This document shows, in pieces, positions 42,474 to 51,042 of a stretch of 51,042 nt of DNA (positions are counted from its first letter, which is position 1; the number at the start of each line of letters is the position of its first letter). This stretch comes from a bacterium (GTDB lineage: Bacteria; Moduliflexota; Moduliflexia; Moduliflexales; JAUQPW01). The stretch spans positions 1-51,042 of the forward strand of contig JAUQPW010000031.1 of NCBI GenBank assembly GCA_030550175.1, read 5' to 3'. Both the position numbers and the translations under genes were made by a program. The notes below the pieces were generated by a model. The model worked only from the letters and a program-made list of their open reading frames with translations. It was not told where the DNA came from and searched no databases.

Positions 42474-43580
42474 TTACTTTTTTTTCTCCAGCGTTCGCAA
42501 ACGTTGATAAAGGTTGCGTTCATCCTGGGAGAGTTGTTCTGGTATGTGCACCTGGACTGAGAGGTAAAGATCTCCTCGCTTTTTGCCACCGAATTCTGGC
42601 AAACCTTTACCCTGCAAGCGTAACAAGGTATCTGGTTGCGTCCCTGGAGGTATTGACACTTCAACATCTTCTTCAAGTGTTGGTATGGACAATCGTGTAC
42701 CGAGTACAGCATCGGTAACCTGAATGGTCTCCCTGTGAAGGAGGTCTGCACCATGTCGTTCAAAGCGTGGATCAGGGGCACTGTGTACAACAACATATAG
42801 ATCACCTGGAGGGCCTCCACTTTCTCGACTGGGCTGACCGTAACCCGGTATGCGTAAGGCCATTCCTTCCTCGATACCAGGGGGTATCTTGATTGTCAGC
42901 GTTTCCTCACGCTCAACCCTGCCTTGTCCTTTGCAGTCCGGGCACGGCATATCAATTACTGTTCCGCGACCGTGACAGGTACCGCAGGCGGTAATCTGCC
43001 GGAAAGTAATGCCTCCCTTCTGCTGACTCTCAACATGCTGGCCTGTCCCTTTACAAGAAGAACAGATACGGGGTTGTGTGCCCGGCTCCGCTCCGACACC
43101 CTGGCAGGTCAAACAGGTCACTGGACGACTTATACGAACAGTTTCTTCACCACCGGTGAGCACACGTTCAAGCGGAATCACCAGCTCAACCTCGATATTG
43201 TCGCCTGGTTGCGGCCCTTTGCGAGGCCGCTTGCCAAAGAAGCGATCAAAGAAACTCTCACCAAAATCAAATCCAAGGTCAAAATCAAAACCGTGTCCAC
43301 CGAAGATATCCCTGAAATCGATTCCACCAAAGAGATCCTCTGGAGAAAAACCAGAAACACCAGCAAAGCCACCGGCATCATATTGTGCACATTTCTGGGG
43401 ATCCGAGAGAACCGCATAAGCCTCGGCAATCTCCTTAAAGCGCTCTTCAGCACCCGGCTCTTTGTTACGGTCTGGATGGTAACGCAGTGCAAGGGTCCGA
43501 AAGGCATCCTTGATCGTTTTTGCATCGGCGTTACGAGGAACACCCAGGATTTGGTAGTAATCACGTTGCGTGGATGCCAT
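42474..43580 (-). CDS. dnaJ: Chaperone DnaJ
   Basis: A 368-aa type I J-protein. The J domain (residues 5-70) has YHPDRN. A Gly/Phe-rich linker follows ([17 protein letters not shown]). Four zinc-finger repeats are present ([32 protein letters not shown]), then the substrate-binding C-terminal domains. It delivers unfolded proteins to DnaK and stimulates its ATPase. It lies 22 bp after dnaK and shares its transcript. Confidence 0.96.
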   Translation of the reverse strand: MASTQRDYYQILGVPRNADAKTIKDAFRTLALRYHPDRNKEPGAEERFKEIAEAYAVLSDPQKCAQYDAGGFAGVSGFSPEDLFGGIDFRDIFGGHGFDFDLGFDFGESFFDRFFGKRPRKGPQPGDNIEVELVIPLERVLTGGEETVRISRPVTCLTCQGVGAEPGTQPRICSSCKGTGQHVESQQKGGITFRQITACGTCHGRGTVIDMPCPDCKGQGRVEREETLTIKIPPGIEEGMALRIPGYGQPSRESGGPPGDLYVVVHSAPDPRFERHGADLLHRETIQVTDAVLGTRLSIPTLEEDVEVSIPPGTQPDTLLRLQGKGLPEFGGKKRGDLYLSVQVHIPEQLSQDERNLYQRLRTLEKKK

Positions 43581-43602
43581 AATCAGAGTTACTGCTTATA
43601 GA

Positions 43603-45471
43603 TTACTGTTTCTTTGTATACGCCGCATCAACAACACGACTGTGTGGTCCAGACCCACGGGGCCATGCTTCACCCTGAGGAGTACTTGTACTCGATCCGG
43701 TTTGCGATCCACTTTGGGTCGATGACGAGGTTTGAACATAAAGTGTTTTACCGGCTTCCTGCAAGAGGGATTGAAGGGCGGCTGAGCGCTGAGCTGCCAG
43801 AGGAGCGTCTCGCTTTGAGCAGGCTTCACGGGTTTCACGAAGAGATGCTTCGATCTTACTGCGTAACTCAACACCGAGCTTATCACCAAAATCGGCGAGC
43901 ATCTTCTCAGCCTGATAACAAATGGAGTCAGCCATATTAAGTTTTTCAGCTTCTTCACGGCGCCTGCGGTCCTCTTCAGCGTAACGTTCTGCTTCTTGGA
44001 TCATGCGCTGCTTCTCCGCTTCTGGCAGTCGTGTAGAACCGGTAATCCGGATCGACTGTGACTTCTTGGTTGCCATATCCACGGCGGAAACATTCAAAAT
44101 ACCATTCGAGTCGATATCAAAGGTAACTTCTATCTTGGGAATACCACGGGGTGCAGGTGGAAGACCATCCAGGGTAAACTGACCAAGGCTGATATTGTCG
44201 GCTGCCATTGGTCTCTCACCCTGGAAAATATGGATCGTGACGGCAGTTTGCATATCTGCAGTGGTCGTAAAAATCTCTGTACGCTTCACTGGAATGGGAG
44301 TATTGCGTGGGATTAAGGGTGTTGCGATGCCTCCCAGCGTTTCAACACCTAATGTCAAGGGTGTCACATCAACCAATACAATATTTCCCACTTCACCAGT
44401 AAGCACACCACCCTGAATGGCTGCACCTGAAGCAACACACTCCATGGGATCGATGCCTGTCTCGGCCTTTCTACCCAACAAATCCTCAAAAAAGGCACGC
44501 ACTACCGGCATACGCGTCGGCCCCCCAACAAATACAAGACGATCGATATCCCGTGCGGTCATGTGAGCGTCTTTTAGTGCCTGCTCCACAGGGCCACGAC
44601 ACCGCTCAATGATGGGACGGACCAGGCGTTCCAGTTCTGCACGTGAAAGCTCTAATTCTAGATGACGAGGCATACCACCTGCAATGGTGAGATAAGGCAA
44701 GCTAATCCGCGTGGTTGTACTGGTGCTCAGTTCGATCTTTGCAATCTCGGCTGCTTCACGAAGGCGTGCCATCGCTTTCGGGTCACTTCGCACATCTACC
44801 CCAGTTTCCTGCTGAAAGTGCTCTACAAGAAATTCAACAATCCGCTTGTCCATGTCAGTACCACCCAGTTGTGTGTCACCACTGGTCGCTTTTACTTCAA
44901 ATACGCCTTTCCCAAACTCCATGATTGTAACATCAAGGGTTCCTCCACCCAAATCGATAACGGCAATTCGCAAATCCTGCCCAAGCCGATCAAGTCCGTA
45001 AGCAAGTGAAGCTGCAGTAGGTTCATTAACAAGCCTGGCAACTTCTAAACCCGCGATACGACAGGCATCTTTGGTGGCACTTCGTTGATTATCATCAAAG
45101 TACGCTGGAACTGTCACGACCGCTTTTTCGACAGGTTCGCCAAGATATGCCTCAGCATCTCGTTTGATTTTTTGGAGCAAGAAAGCAGATAATTGTTCCG
45201 GTGAGAATTCTCGACCTCGCAGACGAATTATTTCACGTCGCCCCATGAGCCGTTTGAAAGCAGTAGCCGTTCCCTCCGGATTCATTGCGGCTTGTCGCCG
45301 AGCAAGCTCCCCAACAAGCAACTGACCATCGGCTGTGATGGCAACGTAGCTGGGAAACGCCTTACCACCCAAACTAATGCCTTCAGCGCTGGGGATAATC
45401 ACCGGACGCCCTCCACGGAGTACCGCGGCAGCGGAATTTGAAGTTCCAAGATCGACTCCAATAATGGCCAT
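43603..45471 (-). CDS. dnaK: Chaperone DnaK (Hsp70)
   Basis: A 622-aa Hsp70 starting at ATG 45471, seven bases after AAGGAGG. The ATPase domain has [15 protein letters not shown], the [16 protein letters not shown] phosphate loop and [10 protein letters not shown]. The substrate domain has [15 protein letters not shown] replaces the usual GTTNS. It refolds proteins with DnaJ; grpE is not in the window. The only promoter I can identify upstream is sigma-54-type, unlike the usual heat-shock sigma factor or CIRCE control. Confidence 0.96.
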   Translation of the reverse strand: MAIIGVDLGTSNSAAAVLRGGRPVIIPSAEGISLGGKAFPSYVAITADGQLLVGELARRQAAMNPEGTATAFKRLMGRREIIRLRGREFSPEQLSAFLLQKIKRDAEAYLGEPVEKAVVTVPAYFDDNQRSATKDACRIAGLEVARLVNEPTAASLAYGLDRLGQDLRIAVIDLGGGTLDVTIMEFGKGVFEVKATSGDTQLGGTDMDKRIVEFLVEHFQQETGVDVRSDPKAMARLREAAEIAKIELSTSTTTRISLPYLTIAGGMPRHLELELSRAELERLVRPIIERCRGPVEQALKDAHMTARDIDRLVFVGGPTRMPVVRAFFEDLLGRKAETGIDPMECVASGAAIQGGVLTGEVGNIVLVDVTPLTLGVETLGGIATPLIPRNTPIPVKRTEIFTTTADMQTAVTIHIFQGERPMAADNISLGQFTLDGLPPAPRGIPKIEVTFDIDSNGILNVSAVDMATKKSQSIRITGSTRLPEAEKQRMIQEAERYAEEDRRRREEAEKLNMADSICYQAEKMLADFGDKLGVELRSKIEASLRETREACSKRDAPLAAQRSAALQSLLQEAGKTLYVQTSSSTQSGSQTGSSTSTPQGEAWPRGSGPHSRVVDAAYTKKQ

Positions 45472-45596
45472 ACAGGTATCCTCCTTCACTCAGCAATTAC
45501 CAGAAGTCCTATCATTTATAGGAATAGGTTACTGGAATCGCTTTAATCGTTTCAATTGCCAGAGTTTTGAGTTCTTAGTGTTTAAAAAATAATTTC

Positions 45597-45611
45597 GCAA
45601 TCATTATGCCA
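45597..45611 (-). promoter_or_regulatory. Sigma-54 promoter of dnaK-dnaJ
   Basis: Minus strand TGGCAT-AATGA-TTGC followed by GAAAT, exact spacing, 126 bp before dnaK. No clear 17-bp motif lies nearby, though a degenerate match (CTTCAGGATTTAAGATT) is at 45650-45666. Confidence 0.68.
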
Positions 45612-45668
45612 AAGCTTTAAATGTAAAAGCTTTTCTCTTAAAAGCTAACCTTCAGGATTTAAGATTTA

Positions 45669-45683
45669 TGGCACAATAATTGC
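45669..45683 (+). promoter_or_regulatory. Sigma-54 promoter of the THUMP/SDH-protease operon
   Basis: TGGCAC-AATAA-TTGC followed by GAAATT: consensus in both boxes, exact spacing. It is divergent from the dnaK promoter, 58 bp away. Confidence 0.78.
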
Positions 45684-45739
45684 GAAATTTAATAACACAA
45701 ATAAAATGTATAGTAAAAGAAATCAGAATAAGAATTGAA

Positions 45740-45764
45740 GGGATAATCTTTATCGGATTATCCC
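45740..45764 (+). other. Leader hairpin of the THUMP gene transcript
   Basis: GGGATAATC and GATTATCCC form a perfect 9-bp stem with a 7-nt loop, between the promoter and the ribosome binding site AGGAGA. It may be an operator or an mRNA-stability element. Confidence 0.45.
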
Positions 45765-45810
45765 ACAATCATCCGAGTATTTAGTTTAGCAGGTAATAGG
45801 AGAAAACAAA

Positions 45811-46350
45811 ATGCACGACTGGAATGTAGTGATCAGCGTTCATGAACGTGGTTTTATCTCGGCTTGTGAACTCCTCGGTGAACTTGGACCAGTCAGCCGG
45901 ACAGAGTTTCGTAATGTTTTAGTGATGAAAGTAGAGGATATTTCCTCCATGATGGAAACCTTGCGAGAATGGATATTAAAAAACCCTGGTATTCTTTCTT
46001 TTCTGGCCCGAGTAGTACCTGTTACCCATACCTTTACTTTCCAATTGCCTGAAGAATTCGAGGCTAAGGCTAAAGAAATTGTTCTAGGATGGGCCCCCCG
46101 ATTAGCGGGAAAAAGATTTCATGTGCGGATGCATCGTCGTGGATTTAAAGGAAAACTTTCCAGTGTTGATGAAGAACGTTTTCTAGATAAAATCTTACTA
46201 GAGGCTTTAGAGAAGGCTGGAACTCCAGGTCACATTACCTTTGAGGATCCGGATGCAATTATAGCGATTGAAACAATTGGACAACGGGCTGGTCTTTCGT
46301 TCTGGACCCGTGAAGATTTGCAGAAATATCCCTTTTTGCGACTGGATTAA
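45811..46350 (+). CDS. THUMP-domain protein
   Basis: A 179-aa protein consisting of an N-terminal ferredoxin-like part (residues 1-80) and a THUMP domain (about 85-175: RFHVRMHRRGFKGKLSS, then FEDPDAIIAIETIGQRAG). THUMP domains bind the acceptor stem of tRNA and normally accompany a catalytic domain, which is absent here. It may be an RNA-binding helper of a tRNA-modification enzyme. AGGAGA supports the start. It heads a sigma-54-driven pair with a membrane-anchored protease, suggesting an RNA-related stress role. Confidence 0.88.
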   Translation: MHDWNVVISVHERGFISACELLGELGPVSRTEFRNVLVMKVEDISSMMETLREWILKNPGILSFLARVVPVTHTFTFQLPEEFEAKAKEIVLGWAPRLAGKRFHVRMHRRGFKGKLSSVDEERFLDKILLEALEKAGTPGHITFEDPDAIIAIETIGQRAGLSFWTREDLQKYPFLRLD

Positions 46351-46427
46351 ATTTTCGATAATAGGATTTGAAGCTTTGATAGAATCGTTGGAGTAATTTA
46401 TTTAAAGAACAGGTTAAGGAGTTAACT

Positions 46428-47261
46428 GTGGGAATCCTCGATTTGTTTTGGTTTTTCCTTATAGCTTCTACAATAACCCCTTTTCTTAAACAGAAAATTC
46501 TGGAGATGAATCGGATGAGAGTTCTCCAGAAGCTGGAAAAGAAGCGAGGCTCACGGGTTATTATTTTGATTCATAGACAAGAAACCATGAGCTTTTTGGG
46601 ATTCCCATTGATGCGATATATCGATATTAATGATTCTGAGGAGGTTCTACGAGCGATTCGGTTGACTCCAGATGACATGCCCATCGATCTGGTTCTCCAT
46701 ACACCAGGGGGCCTGGTCCTGGCTGCTGAGCAAATTGCCCATGCCCTCTGTCGCCATAAAGGGAAAGTAACTGTCATGATTCCCCACTACGCGATGTCTG
46801 GTGGAACCCTGATTGCGTTGGCAGCAGATGAAATTCTCATGGATGAGAACGCTGTGCTAGGACCGTCAGATCCTCAATTGGGTGAGTACCCGGCTGCATC
46901 ACTCTTGAAAGTGATAGAGCAAAAACCTGTTACAGAAATAGAGGATAAGACCCTCATCCTGGCAGATGTTGCCAAAAAGGCTATGGCACAGATCCGACAA
47001 ACAGTTAAAGAGATTCTCATAGGCAATCAGATGGAGGAAAAGAAAGCTGAGAATCTGGCTACTCTTTTAACAGAAGGACGATGGACCCACGATTATCCGA
47101 TCAGTTTTAAGGAAGCACAAGAGTTAGGATTACCTGTAAGAGCTGATTTACCTGACGAAATTTTCAGGCTTATGAGCCTATACCCCCAATCAGGTCAAGG
47201 ACGACCCTCTGTGGAGTATATTCCAATTCCCTATCAATCACAAAAAAATAAAAAGAGTTAA
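46428..47261 (+). CDS. Membrane-anchored ClpP-fold protease (SDH family)
   Basis: A 277-aa protein with a GTG start after AAGGAG. One N-terminal membrane helix (residues 4-20) precedes a ClpP/crotonase-fold domain: PIDLVLHTPGGLVLAAEQIA, YAMSGGTLIALAADEILMD (nucleophile Ser124) and NAVLGPSDPQ. This is the serine-dehydrogenase-proteinase (SDH/PF01972) family, related to SppA and to membrane-quality-control proteases. It would act on the cytoplasmic side of the membrane. Co-expression with the THUMP gene follows from the short gap and the shared promoter. Confidence 0.88.
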   Translation: MGILDLFWFFLIASTITPFLKQKILEMNRMRVLQKLEKKRGSRVIILIHRQETMSFLGFPLMRYIDINDSEEVLRAIRLTPDDMPIDLVLHTPGGLVLAAEQIAHALCRHKGKVTVMIPHYAMSGGTLIALAADEILMDENAVLGPSDPQLGEYPAASLLKVIEQKPVTEIEDKTLILADVAKKAMAQIRQTVKEILIGNQMEEKKAENLATLLTEGRWTHDYPISFKEAQELGLPVRADLPDEIFRLMSLYPQSGQGRPSVEYIPIPYQSQKNKKS

Positions 47262-47269
47262 TTCATCAG

Positions 47270-47286
47270 GATTAACCCTGTTAATC
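47270..47286. terminator. Hairpin between convergent genes
   Basis: GATTAAC-CCT-GTTAATC: perfect 7-bp stem, 9 bp after the protease stop and 32 bp from the end of the opposite small gene. It is AT-rich without a U-run; weak bidirectional terminator. Confidence 0.45.
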
Positions 47287-47317
47287 TTACCTGTTTCATC
47301 GCTTCATCATAAAAATA

Positions 47318-47497
47318 TTATAAAGATTTGTTTTTTTCTATTACATGAACTATATTAACACCGCTACTCTTATCCAGTTCGTAATACCCTGCTCTGATTC
47401 TTTCCTGGGCAATACGCTTAGCCTCATCTGCACTTTCAGCTTTTATAATAAGATAGCCATGTCGTACTTCTTCGAGTTGTATGATGTATTCTTTCAT
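47318..47497 (-). CDS. Small DpnD/PcfM-like protein
   Basis: A 59-aa frame with an excellent ribosome binding site (GGAGGGGA, seven bases before ATG 47497). The sequence YIIQLEEVRHGYLIIKAESA followed by DEAKRIAQERIRAGYYELD fits the short beta-alpha-beta pattern of DpnD/PcfM-like proteins of unknown function. It lies alone, convergent with the SDH protease gene. No sigma-54 promoter was identified. Confidence that it is a real gene is good because of its codon pattern and ribosome binding site; the family is less certain. Confidence 0.65.
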   Translation of the reverse strand: MKEYIIQLEEVRHGYLIIKAESADEAKRIAQERIRAGYYELDKSSGVNIVHVIEKNKSL

Positions 47498-47720
47498 TTC
47501 ATGTCCCCTCCCTTCAGATTCGACTCATAAGCCGATAATAATTTCTTAATTAGTACCTCGTTTTGAGTGGTTTAAGGGTTTAAACTAAGATCTAGAAGAT
47601 CAAATCCAGGGATCTATCACTGGGGGGTTAACCGGATAAATAGCCCACGGAATTCCCCCTCAGAAAACATAGGGATTGAGTAAGCCCCCAGGGTTTCTAC
47701 GATAGTACTTCTGATTCCGA

Positions 47721-48740
47721 TCATTTAGCAACCTTCCCTCCACGATCCTCAAGCGGAATGACCAGGGATAGTTTACGCGGTTCGGTTATCACTTTTGTAC
47801 CCATCTCCGCACAAAGGGTTGTTATTCGTTGGGCAAACCAGTCATATTCTTCTCCTTCTGCTAGGTTTACCTGTTCATTGCTGATCTGGACAGGTATCAG
47901 CTCAAGATTCTCAATATGAGGTGGTCTAACCCTCACTAAGAATAAGGCCGAGAGATCATTACGCTCCTCTGGATCAACGGCATAATCATCTATGAAATCC
48001 CCTGTATCATATAAGATTGGTTTCCCTTGGTAGAACTCGATACCTTGAACCAGGTGGGCACTATGACCCCAGAAGAGGTCAGCTCCTGCAGTTATTACCT
48101 TGTGGGCAAAATCCCGGAAGGCTTTCGTAGGTCGGGAACGCATATTAGGTCCCCAATGGATAGAAAATAAAACTAAATCAGCTTGCTGACGTACTACCTC
48201 CAAAGCATGTTCTACTTTAGCAAAATCTTCTGGAGTAGTGGATATGGGTGTGTAATTGATACCTGGTGATGTTGCCGTGGCTGCCCAGGCAGGAGGATAG
48301 TCCGCAAAGGCTACAATGCCAATCCGCACACCTTTTGCAGTCAGGAAAGCAGGAGCTTGGGCTGCAGAAAGGTTGATGCCAGCACCGGCATGGGCAATGC
48401 CGGAACGATCGAGGACTTGTAATGTCTCTAACAAACCCGTGGTGCCAAAATCACAGATATGATTATTGGCCAGGGAAGCAAAGTTGACGCGACCCGCTAT
48501 AAGGGTAGCAACCACGCTGGGCTCAGCCCGAAAGTAAAAAGCTTTATACTCACCGTCATGCCAGGGTCGGGTCTCAGCAGTCAAAGCACATTCTAGATTG
48601 ATGCAAAAGAGATCCGCCTTTTGTAGAACAGGTAAGGTATTGCCCCAAGGATAAGCGAACCCTTTCAAGGAGATGATCCTATTTACCATACGGCCTAGCA
48701 TGACATCTCCAGCAATTGCAAGAGTTATAAGGTGATCCAT
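47721..48740 (-). CDS. CapA-family metallophosphatase-like protein
   Basis: A 339-aa protein of the CapA/PgsA (poly-gamma-glutamate synthesis) family with a calcineurin-like fold. Motifs are AGDVMLGR, NLECALT, LANNHICDFG (NNH/D), SIHWG and GHSAHLVQG. There is no signal peptide or membrane anchor, and no capB/capC neighbour, so capsule synthesis is unlikely; a cytoplasmic hydrolase is more plausible. It has its own sigma-54 promoter with three enhancer-like motifs, which places it in the stress regulon. Confidence 0.88.
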   Translation of the reverse strand: MDHLITLAIAGDVMLGRMVNRIISLKGFAYPWGNTLPVLQKADLFCINLECALTAETRPWHDGEYKAFYFRAEPSVVATLIAGRVNFASLANNHICDFGTTGLLETLQVLDRSGIAHAGAGINLSAAQAPAFLTAKGVRIGIVAFADYPPAWAATATSPGINYTPISTTPEDFAKVEHALEVVRQQADLVLFSIHWGPNMRSRPTKAFRDFAHKVITAGADLFWGHSAHLVQGIEFYQGKPILYDTGDFIDDYAVDPEERNDLSALFLVRVRPPHIENLELIPVQISNEQVNLAEGEEYDWFAQRITTLCAEMGTKVITEPRKLSLVIPLEDRGGKVAK

Positions 48741-48892
48741 GAAATGTTCTCCCTTCCCAATGGGGATCTTTATTTTTTGACCGATTATAATGGAATATTT
48801 TAAATAAGTTTCCTTCGAGTTCCCAACAAGGATAATTTAGACTTCTGCAAAACTATCTTTAATCCAGGTTGGGTTTGTAAAAACAGTTTCCC

Positions 48893-48907
48893 GCAATCAT
48901 CATGCCA
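48893..48907 (-). promoter_or_regulatory. Sigma-54 promoter of the CapA-like gene
   Basis: Minus strand TGGCAT-GATGA-TTGC followed by GGG, exact spacing. Three enhancer-like motifs lie 120-290 bp upstream. Confidence 0.73.
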
Positions 48908-49029
48908 AAACTTCAAAATATGAAGGTCCCAGTTTGAAGTTTAGAATCACGGTTTAAAGTTGAAGATTAAAGACATACAAAATGAGTAGTTTAGTTTTTT
49001 AGCTTCGGCTTCTAAAAAGTTATGCCTTT

Positions 49030-49046
49030 TGTCCAAAAATCTTGCA
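49030..49046 (-). promoter_or_regulatory. Enhancer-like motif (copy 14)
   Basis: Minus strand TGCAAGATTTTTGGACA followed by AAAG, a diverged TGTAAGATTTT-subtype copy, 123 bp from the CapA promoter. Confidence 0.45.
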
Positions 49047-49099
49047 GTATCGGCTAAAATCTAATATCTATCCCTTAGATTTATAAGAATATCGAATCA

Positions 49100-49116
49100 T
49101 GTCAGAAATTAAGATG
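49100..49116 (+). promoter_or_regulatory. Enhancer-like motif (copy 15)
   Basis: TGTCAGAAATTAAGATG followed by AAAA. Shared between divergent promoters at 48907 and 49327. Confidence 0.55.
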
Positions 49117-49178
49117 AAAATTTTTTGAAATCGTTGTAAATCCAACAAGTGTAAAGTTTTTAATATTACATCAAATAA

Positions 49179-49195
49179 TGTTGGAAATTAAGACA
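49179..49195 (+). promoter_or_regulatory. Enhancer-like motif (copy 16)
   Basis: TGTTGGAAATTAAGACA followed by AAAA; 79 bp from copy 15, the same spacing as between copies 9 and 10. Confidence 0.55.
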
Positions 49196-49326
49196 AAAAC
49201 CAATTTGCATAATTAGCGAAAGAGATTCTTATGTCATCCTTAAATGGTAAGAATTAAACTTTTTTTCTTGGCACCTTTCTAAAGTTTATTATATTTACCA
49301 ACCGAACTTTTAAGATTTGGCAGTTT

Positions 49327-49341
49327 TGGCACAGCAATTGC
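49327..49341 (+). promoter_or_regulatory. Sigma-54 promoter with no adjacent gene
   Basis: TGGCAC-AGCAA-TTGC followed by GAG: full consensus. The next gene begins 566 bp downstream. Confidence 0.77.
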
Positions 49342-49906
49342 GAGATTTCCTTTCTGAGAATCGATAAGGGGCTAATACCTTGCAAAATTAATTTTGATAG
49401 ATAAGATTAGTGGAAAGTATTTGATAAAATCAACAACTTAGAACTAAATTTATTAGTCAGAATTAACTTTACGAGGTACTAATACATAGTCCATTTAATT
49501 CTGATAATTGAATCAACCCTCAAAGCTCCAGAGGAGCGTCCTGGTTTTGTAGGTAGCTTCCGGCAAAAGCTTTCCAAATCTCGGAGGAGCTGTTTTAGGC
49601 ATCGGATATACAAGGTCACCCCGCTAAGGTTAGAAAAAGAAAGAATCCTCGTTTATAATCGCCCTGCTGGGGCTTTTAGGGAAATTTTATCTAAATTAAA
49701 TGGATTGTGTGCCTAAATGATTACCAACTTGAATATGTGTGGTAGGAATGCGGGCGTCTTCAGCCGCTGTGGTTGTAATCGGATAAAGATTAGAGGAGAG
49801 CTTTGACCAGGTTACTTTTGTCCGGATAAGAAAAGATTTATTTATCAGAGGCTAACTACTGCTGGAAGAGGCAATTGATGGAGTAACCTGGTTAAGGTTT
49901 TGTTAT
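49342..49906 (+). ncRNA. Candidate sigma-54-dependent small RNA or long leader
   Basis: There is no start-codon-supported gene in this 565-bp stretch. A weak terminator-like hairpin (GCCC/GGGC then TTTT) ends near 49677, so a transcript of about 325 nt from 49353 is conceivable. GCTCC-AGA-GGAGC also forms a small hairpin. Alternatively the whole stretch is the leader of the acidic-protein gene. Confidence 0.25.
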
Positions 49907-50158
49907 ATGCCAAAGAAAAAGATAAAAGATTCAGATTTTGAAGAGTTGCTGGAAGCTTGTCGAGAAGTCATCTATACCTATCATGAAGCTGCAAGCCCCA
50001 GAGTATCCTCAAATTTCGAAGAGGCCCTTACAGAGCTTGAAGAGATAGTGGGAAAATATGGTCCTATCCCCCTTCCAGAGGAAGAGGAAGAGTGGAGTGG
50101 AGAAGAAGAAGAAGAAGAGGAACAGGAATGGGGTGAGGAGGAAGAGTACGACAAGTAA
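49907..50158 (+). CDS. Small protein with poly-glutamate tail
   Basis: An 83-aa protein. Residues 1-55 are amphipathic helix-forming (DSDFEELLEACREVIYTYHE, later EALTELEEIVGKYG). Residues 58-83 are almost all Glu with Trp, Gly and Tyr. The ribosome binding site is weak (AAGG). The acidic low-complexity tail suggests a disordered, perhaps cation- or protein-binding segment. It lies 566 bp downstream of a sigma-54 promoter and 110 bp before the pstC-like gene. No family is recognised. Confidence 0.65.
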   Translation: MPKKKIKDSDFEELLEACREVIYTYHEAASPRVSSNFEEALTELEEIVGKYGPIPLPEEEEEWSGEEEEEEEQEWGEEEEYDK

Positions 50159-50268
50159 TCTTCAAGTTTTGAGAAGCGAATCAAATAGGTTAGGCGACAT
50201 TTCTATTTAGATTTAGTATAAAATATAAAAAATCTATTGACAGAGGACAGGACGATAGAAGGGAGAAA

Positions 50269-51042
50269 ATGGGCACCTTTACACGCCTAAGAAAAACAAA
50301 AAAGAGCGTTATTATCCTGGCTAATAAAATTTCTACCACGGTCATTACGGCAGAAGGTATTCTGGTGATTGTAGCTGTGTCGGGGATTTTGCTTTTCCTG
50401 GTGATGGTTGTGATTCCGCTCTTTCAAGGAGCAAAAGTAACTTCTTTTACCTCCTATAAGCTTCCTTTAAAAGATGTTGACCCACTCTTTGCCGAGGTGG
50501 ATGAATACCATTCCCTGGGGATCGTTCTATCCAGGAAGGGAATCCTCACCGCTTTTCATGCTGCTACTGGAGAGAAAATATTTGAAAAGGAGCTGATAAC
50601 TTCTGATGCTGAAGTGACAGCGTTTTCCCGGACGTTGCGAGGTGGTTATACAACCCTGGGACTGACCACTGGAGAGATCTCCTTGGGAAATCTCTCTTTT
50701 AAATCCTTGTTTCTTGAAGAAGAGAAAATTCCAGAGAGCCTCAAAAATCTGAACATGGGGACACCTGTTATTTTTGAGAAAGGGATTCTGCAGAGAGTGT
50801 CGGAAAGTTTATACCGAAAGATTGAAGCAAATATAGACTTTGCTTTGCGCTTTGCTCCTCAGAATAGGGGCAGGTAAGATTCCGGTGGTTTTAATAGATT
50901 ATAAGCCTCTGGAAGACCAAAATGAAGCGATTGCAGGACTTAAGGCCGATGGTCAACTACTCCTTAACAAGATCAAGAGGAAAAAAGACCTTCTCACGGG
51001 TAAAGTAACTACAGGCTTGGATACATGGGAAATTCCTCACGA
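50269..51042 (+). pseudogene. PstC-like phosphate ABC permease, frameshifted and cut by window edge
   Basis: The first frame runs 202 codons from ATG 50269: a basic start, one membrane segment (residues about 25-50, AEGILVIVAVSGILLFLVMV) and a soluble region with beta-propeller-like repeats (LGIVLSRKGILTAFHAATGE). It stops at 50875. A second frame, one base over, continues from about 50860 (GKIPVVLIDYKPLEDQ) to the window end without a stop. The shift falls at a GGGG run (50867-50870). It resembles the long PstC variants with a large domain between the first membrane helices. Either an indel or a sequencing error; the 3' part lies outside. Confidence 0.6.

Noticed and set aside
2988..49195. 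The 17-bp dispersed motif as a transposon remnant (MITE) or CRISPR-like repeat
   Set aside because: Copies are isolated, short, in both orientations and tied to promoters; there are no terminal repeats, target duplications or regular spacers.
49480..49720. Open frame of about 75 codons (LKAPEERPGFVGSF region) with a possible HtrA-like GGAVLGIGY in another frame
   Set aside because: There is no start codon or ribosome binding site and the similarity is too short to call a gene or pseudogene.
1..51042. tRNA, rRNA, CRISPR array, insertion sequence or prophage
   Set aside because: None was recognised on reading both strands; a tRNA or covariance-model search was not possible here.

Overview
The window is a 51 kb chromosomal segment of a bacterium with moderate GC content. 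It is probably a Gram-negative, anaerobic or facultative, uncultivated lineage: it carries a NrfHA nitrite reductase, a group 3b [NiFe] hydrogenase, a class II ribonucleotide reductase, RND/MacAB efflux relics and many sigma-54 promoters. No rRNA, tRNA or taxonomic marker was seen, so no phylum is named. There is no CRISPR array, phage or IS element.

Layout. 1-7.4 kb: partial Nramp-like transporter, tandem universal stress protein (USP), HHH protein, small secreted Cys-rich protein, lone receiver, TauE/SafE-rhodanese pair with a divergent ArsR regulator, and a membrane protein. 7.8-24.2 kb: prs, a collapsed efflux locus with a candidate small selenoprotein, a stress operon (77-aa protein, Lon-like protease, USP), a P-type ATPase, another USP, macAB relics, an AhpD-DUF5335/BON operon, nicotinate phosphoribosyltransferase and adaptor relics, a coiled-coil protein and a hemerythrin. 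24.8-37 kb: a long plus-strand run (USP, Ca2+ antiporter, nrfHA, hydrogenase hydBGDA with an inserted cNMP-domain gene, maturation protease, intein-bearing nrdJ). 37-51 kb: a second P-type ATPase, CoA-disulfide reductase-rhodanese, an htrA relic, dnaKJ, THUMP and SDH-type protease genes, a DpnD/PcfM-like small gene, a CapA-like protein, an acidic protein and a frameshifted pstC-like gene at the right edge.

The main signal is regulatory. Eleven sequences fit the sigma-54 -24/-12 promoter (TGGYAY-N5-TTGC, exact GG-N10-GC spacing), and a twelfth is weaker. Sixteen copies of a 17-bp dispersed motif, consensus TGTMAGAWWTTARGACA and often followed by AAAA, lie almost only in the same intergenic regions, typically 90-400 bp upstream of those promoters. 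I read them as enhancer sites for one NtrC-family activator. The predicted regulon joins USPs, a Lon-like protease, AhpD, BON and hemerythrin proteins, a CapA-like protein, prs and probably dnaKJ.

The second signal is a reading frame that continues through a UGA codon for 29 more codons, with a bacterial-SECIS-like hairpin at the right distance (10269-10448): a candidate 59-aa membrane selenoprotein. The third is a set of genes that keep recognisable pieces but have lost their middles or 5' ends (SQR-like/DUF2892/MFP/RND, macA-macB, nicotinate phosphoribosyltransferase, htrA and others), which points to recurrent deletion or to assembly collapse.
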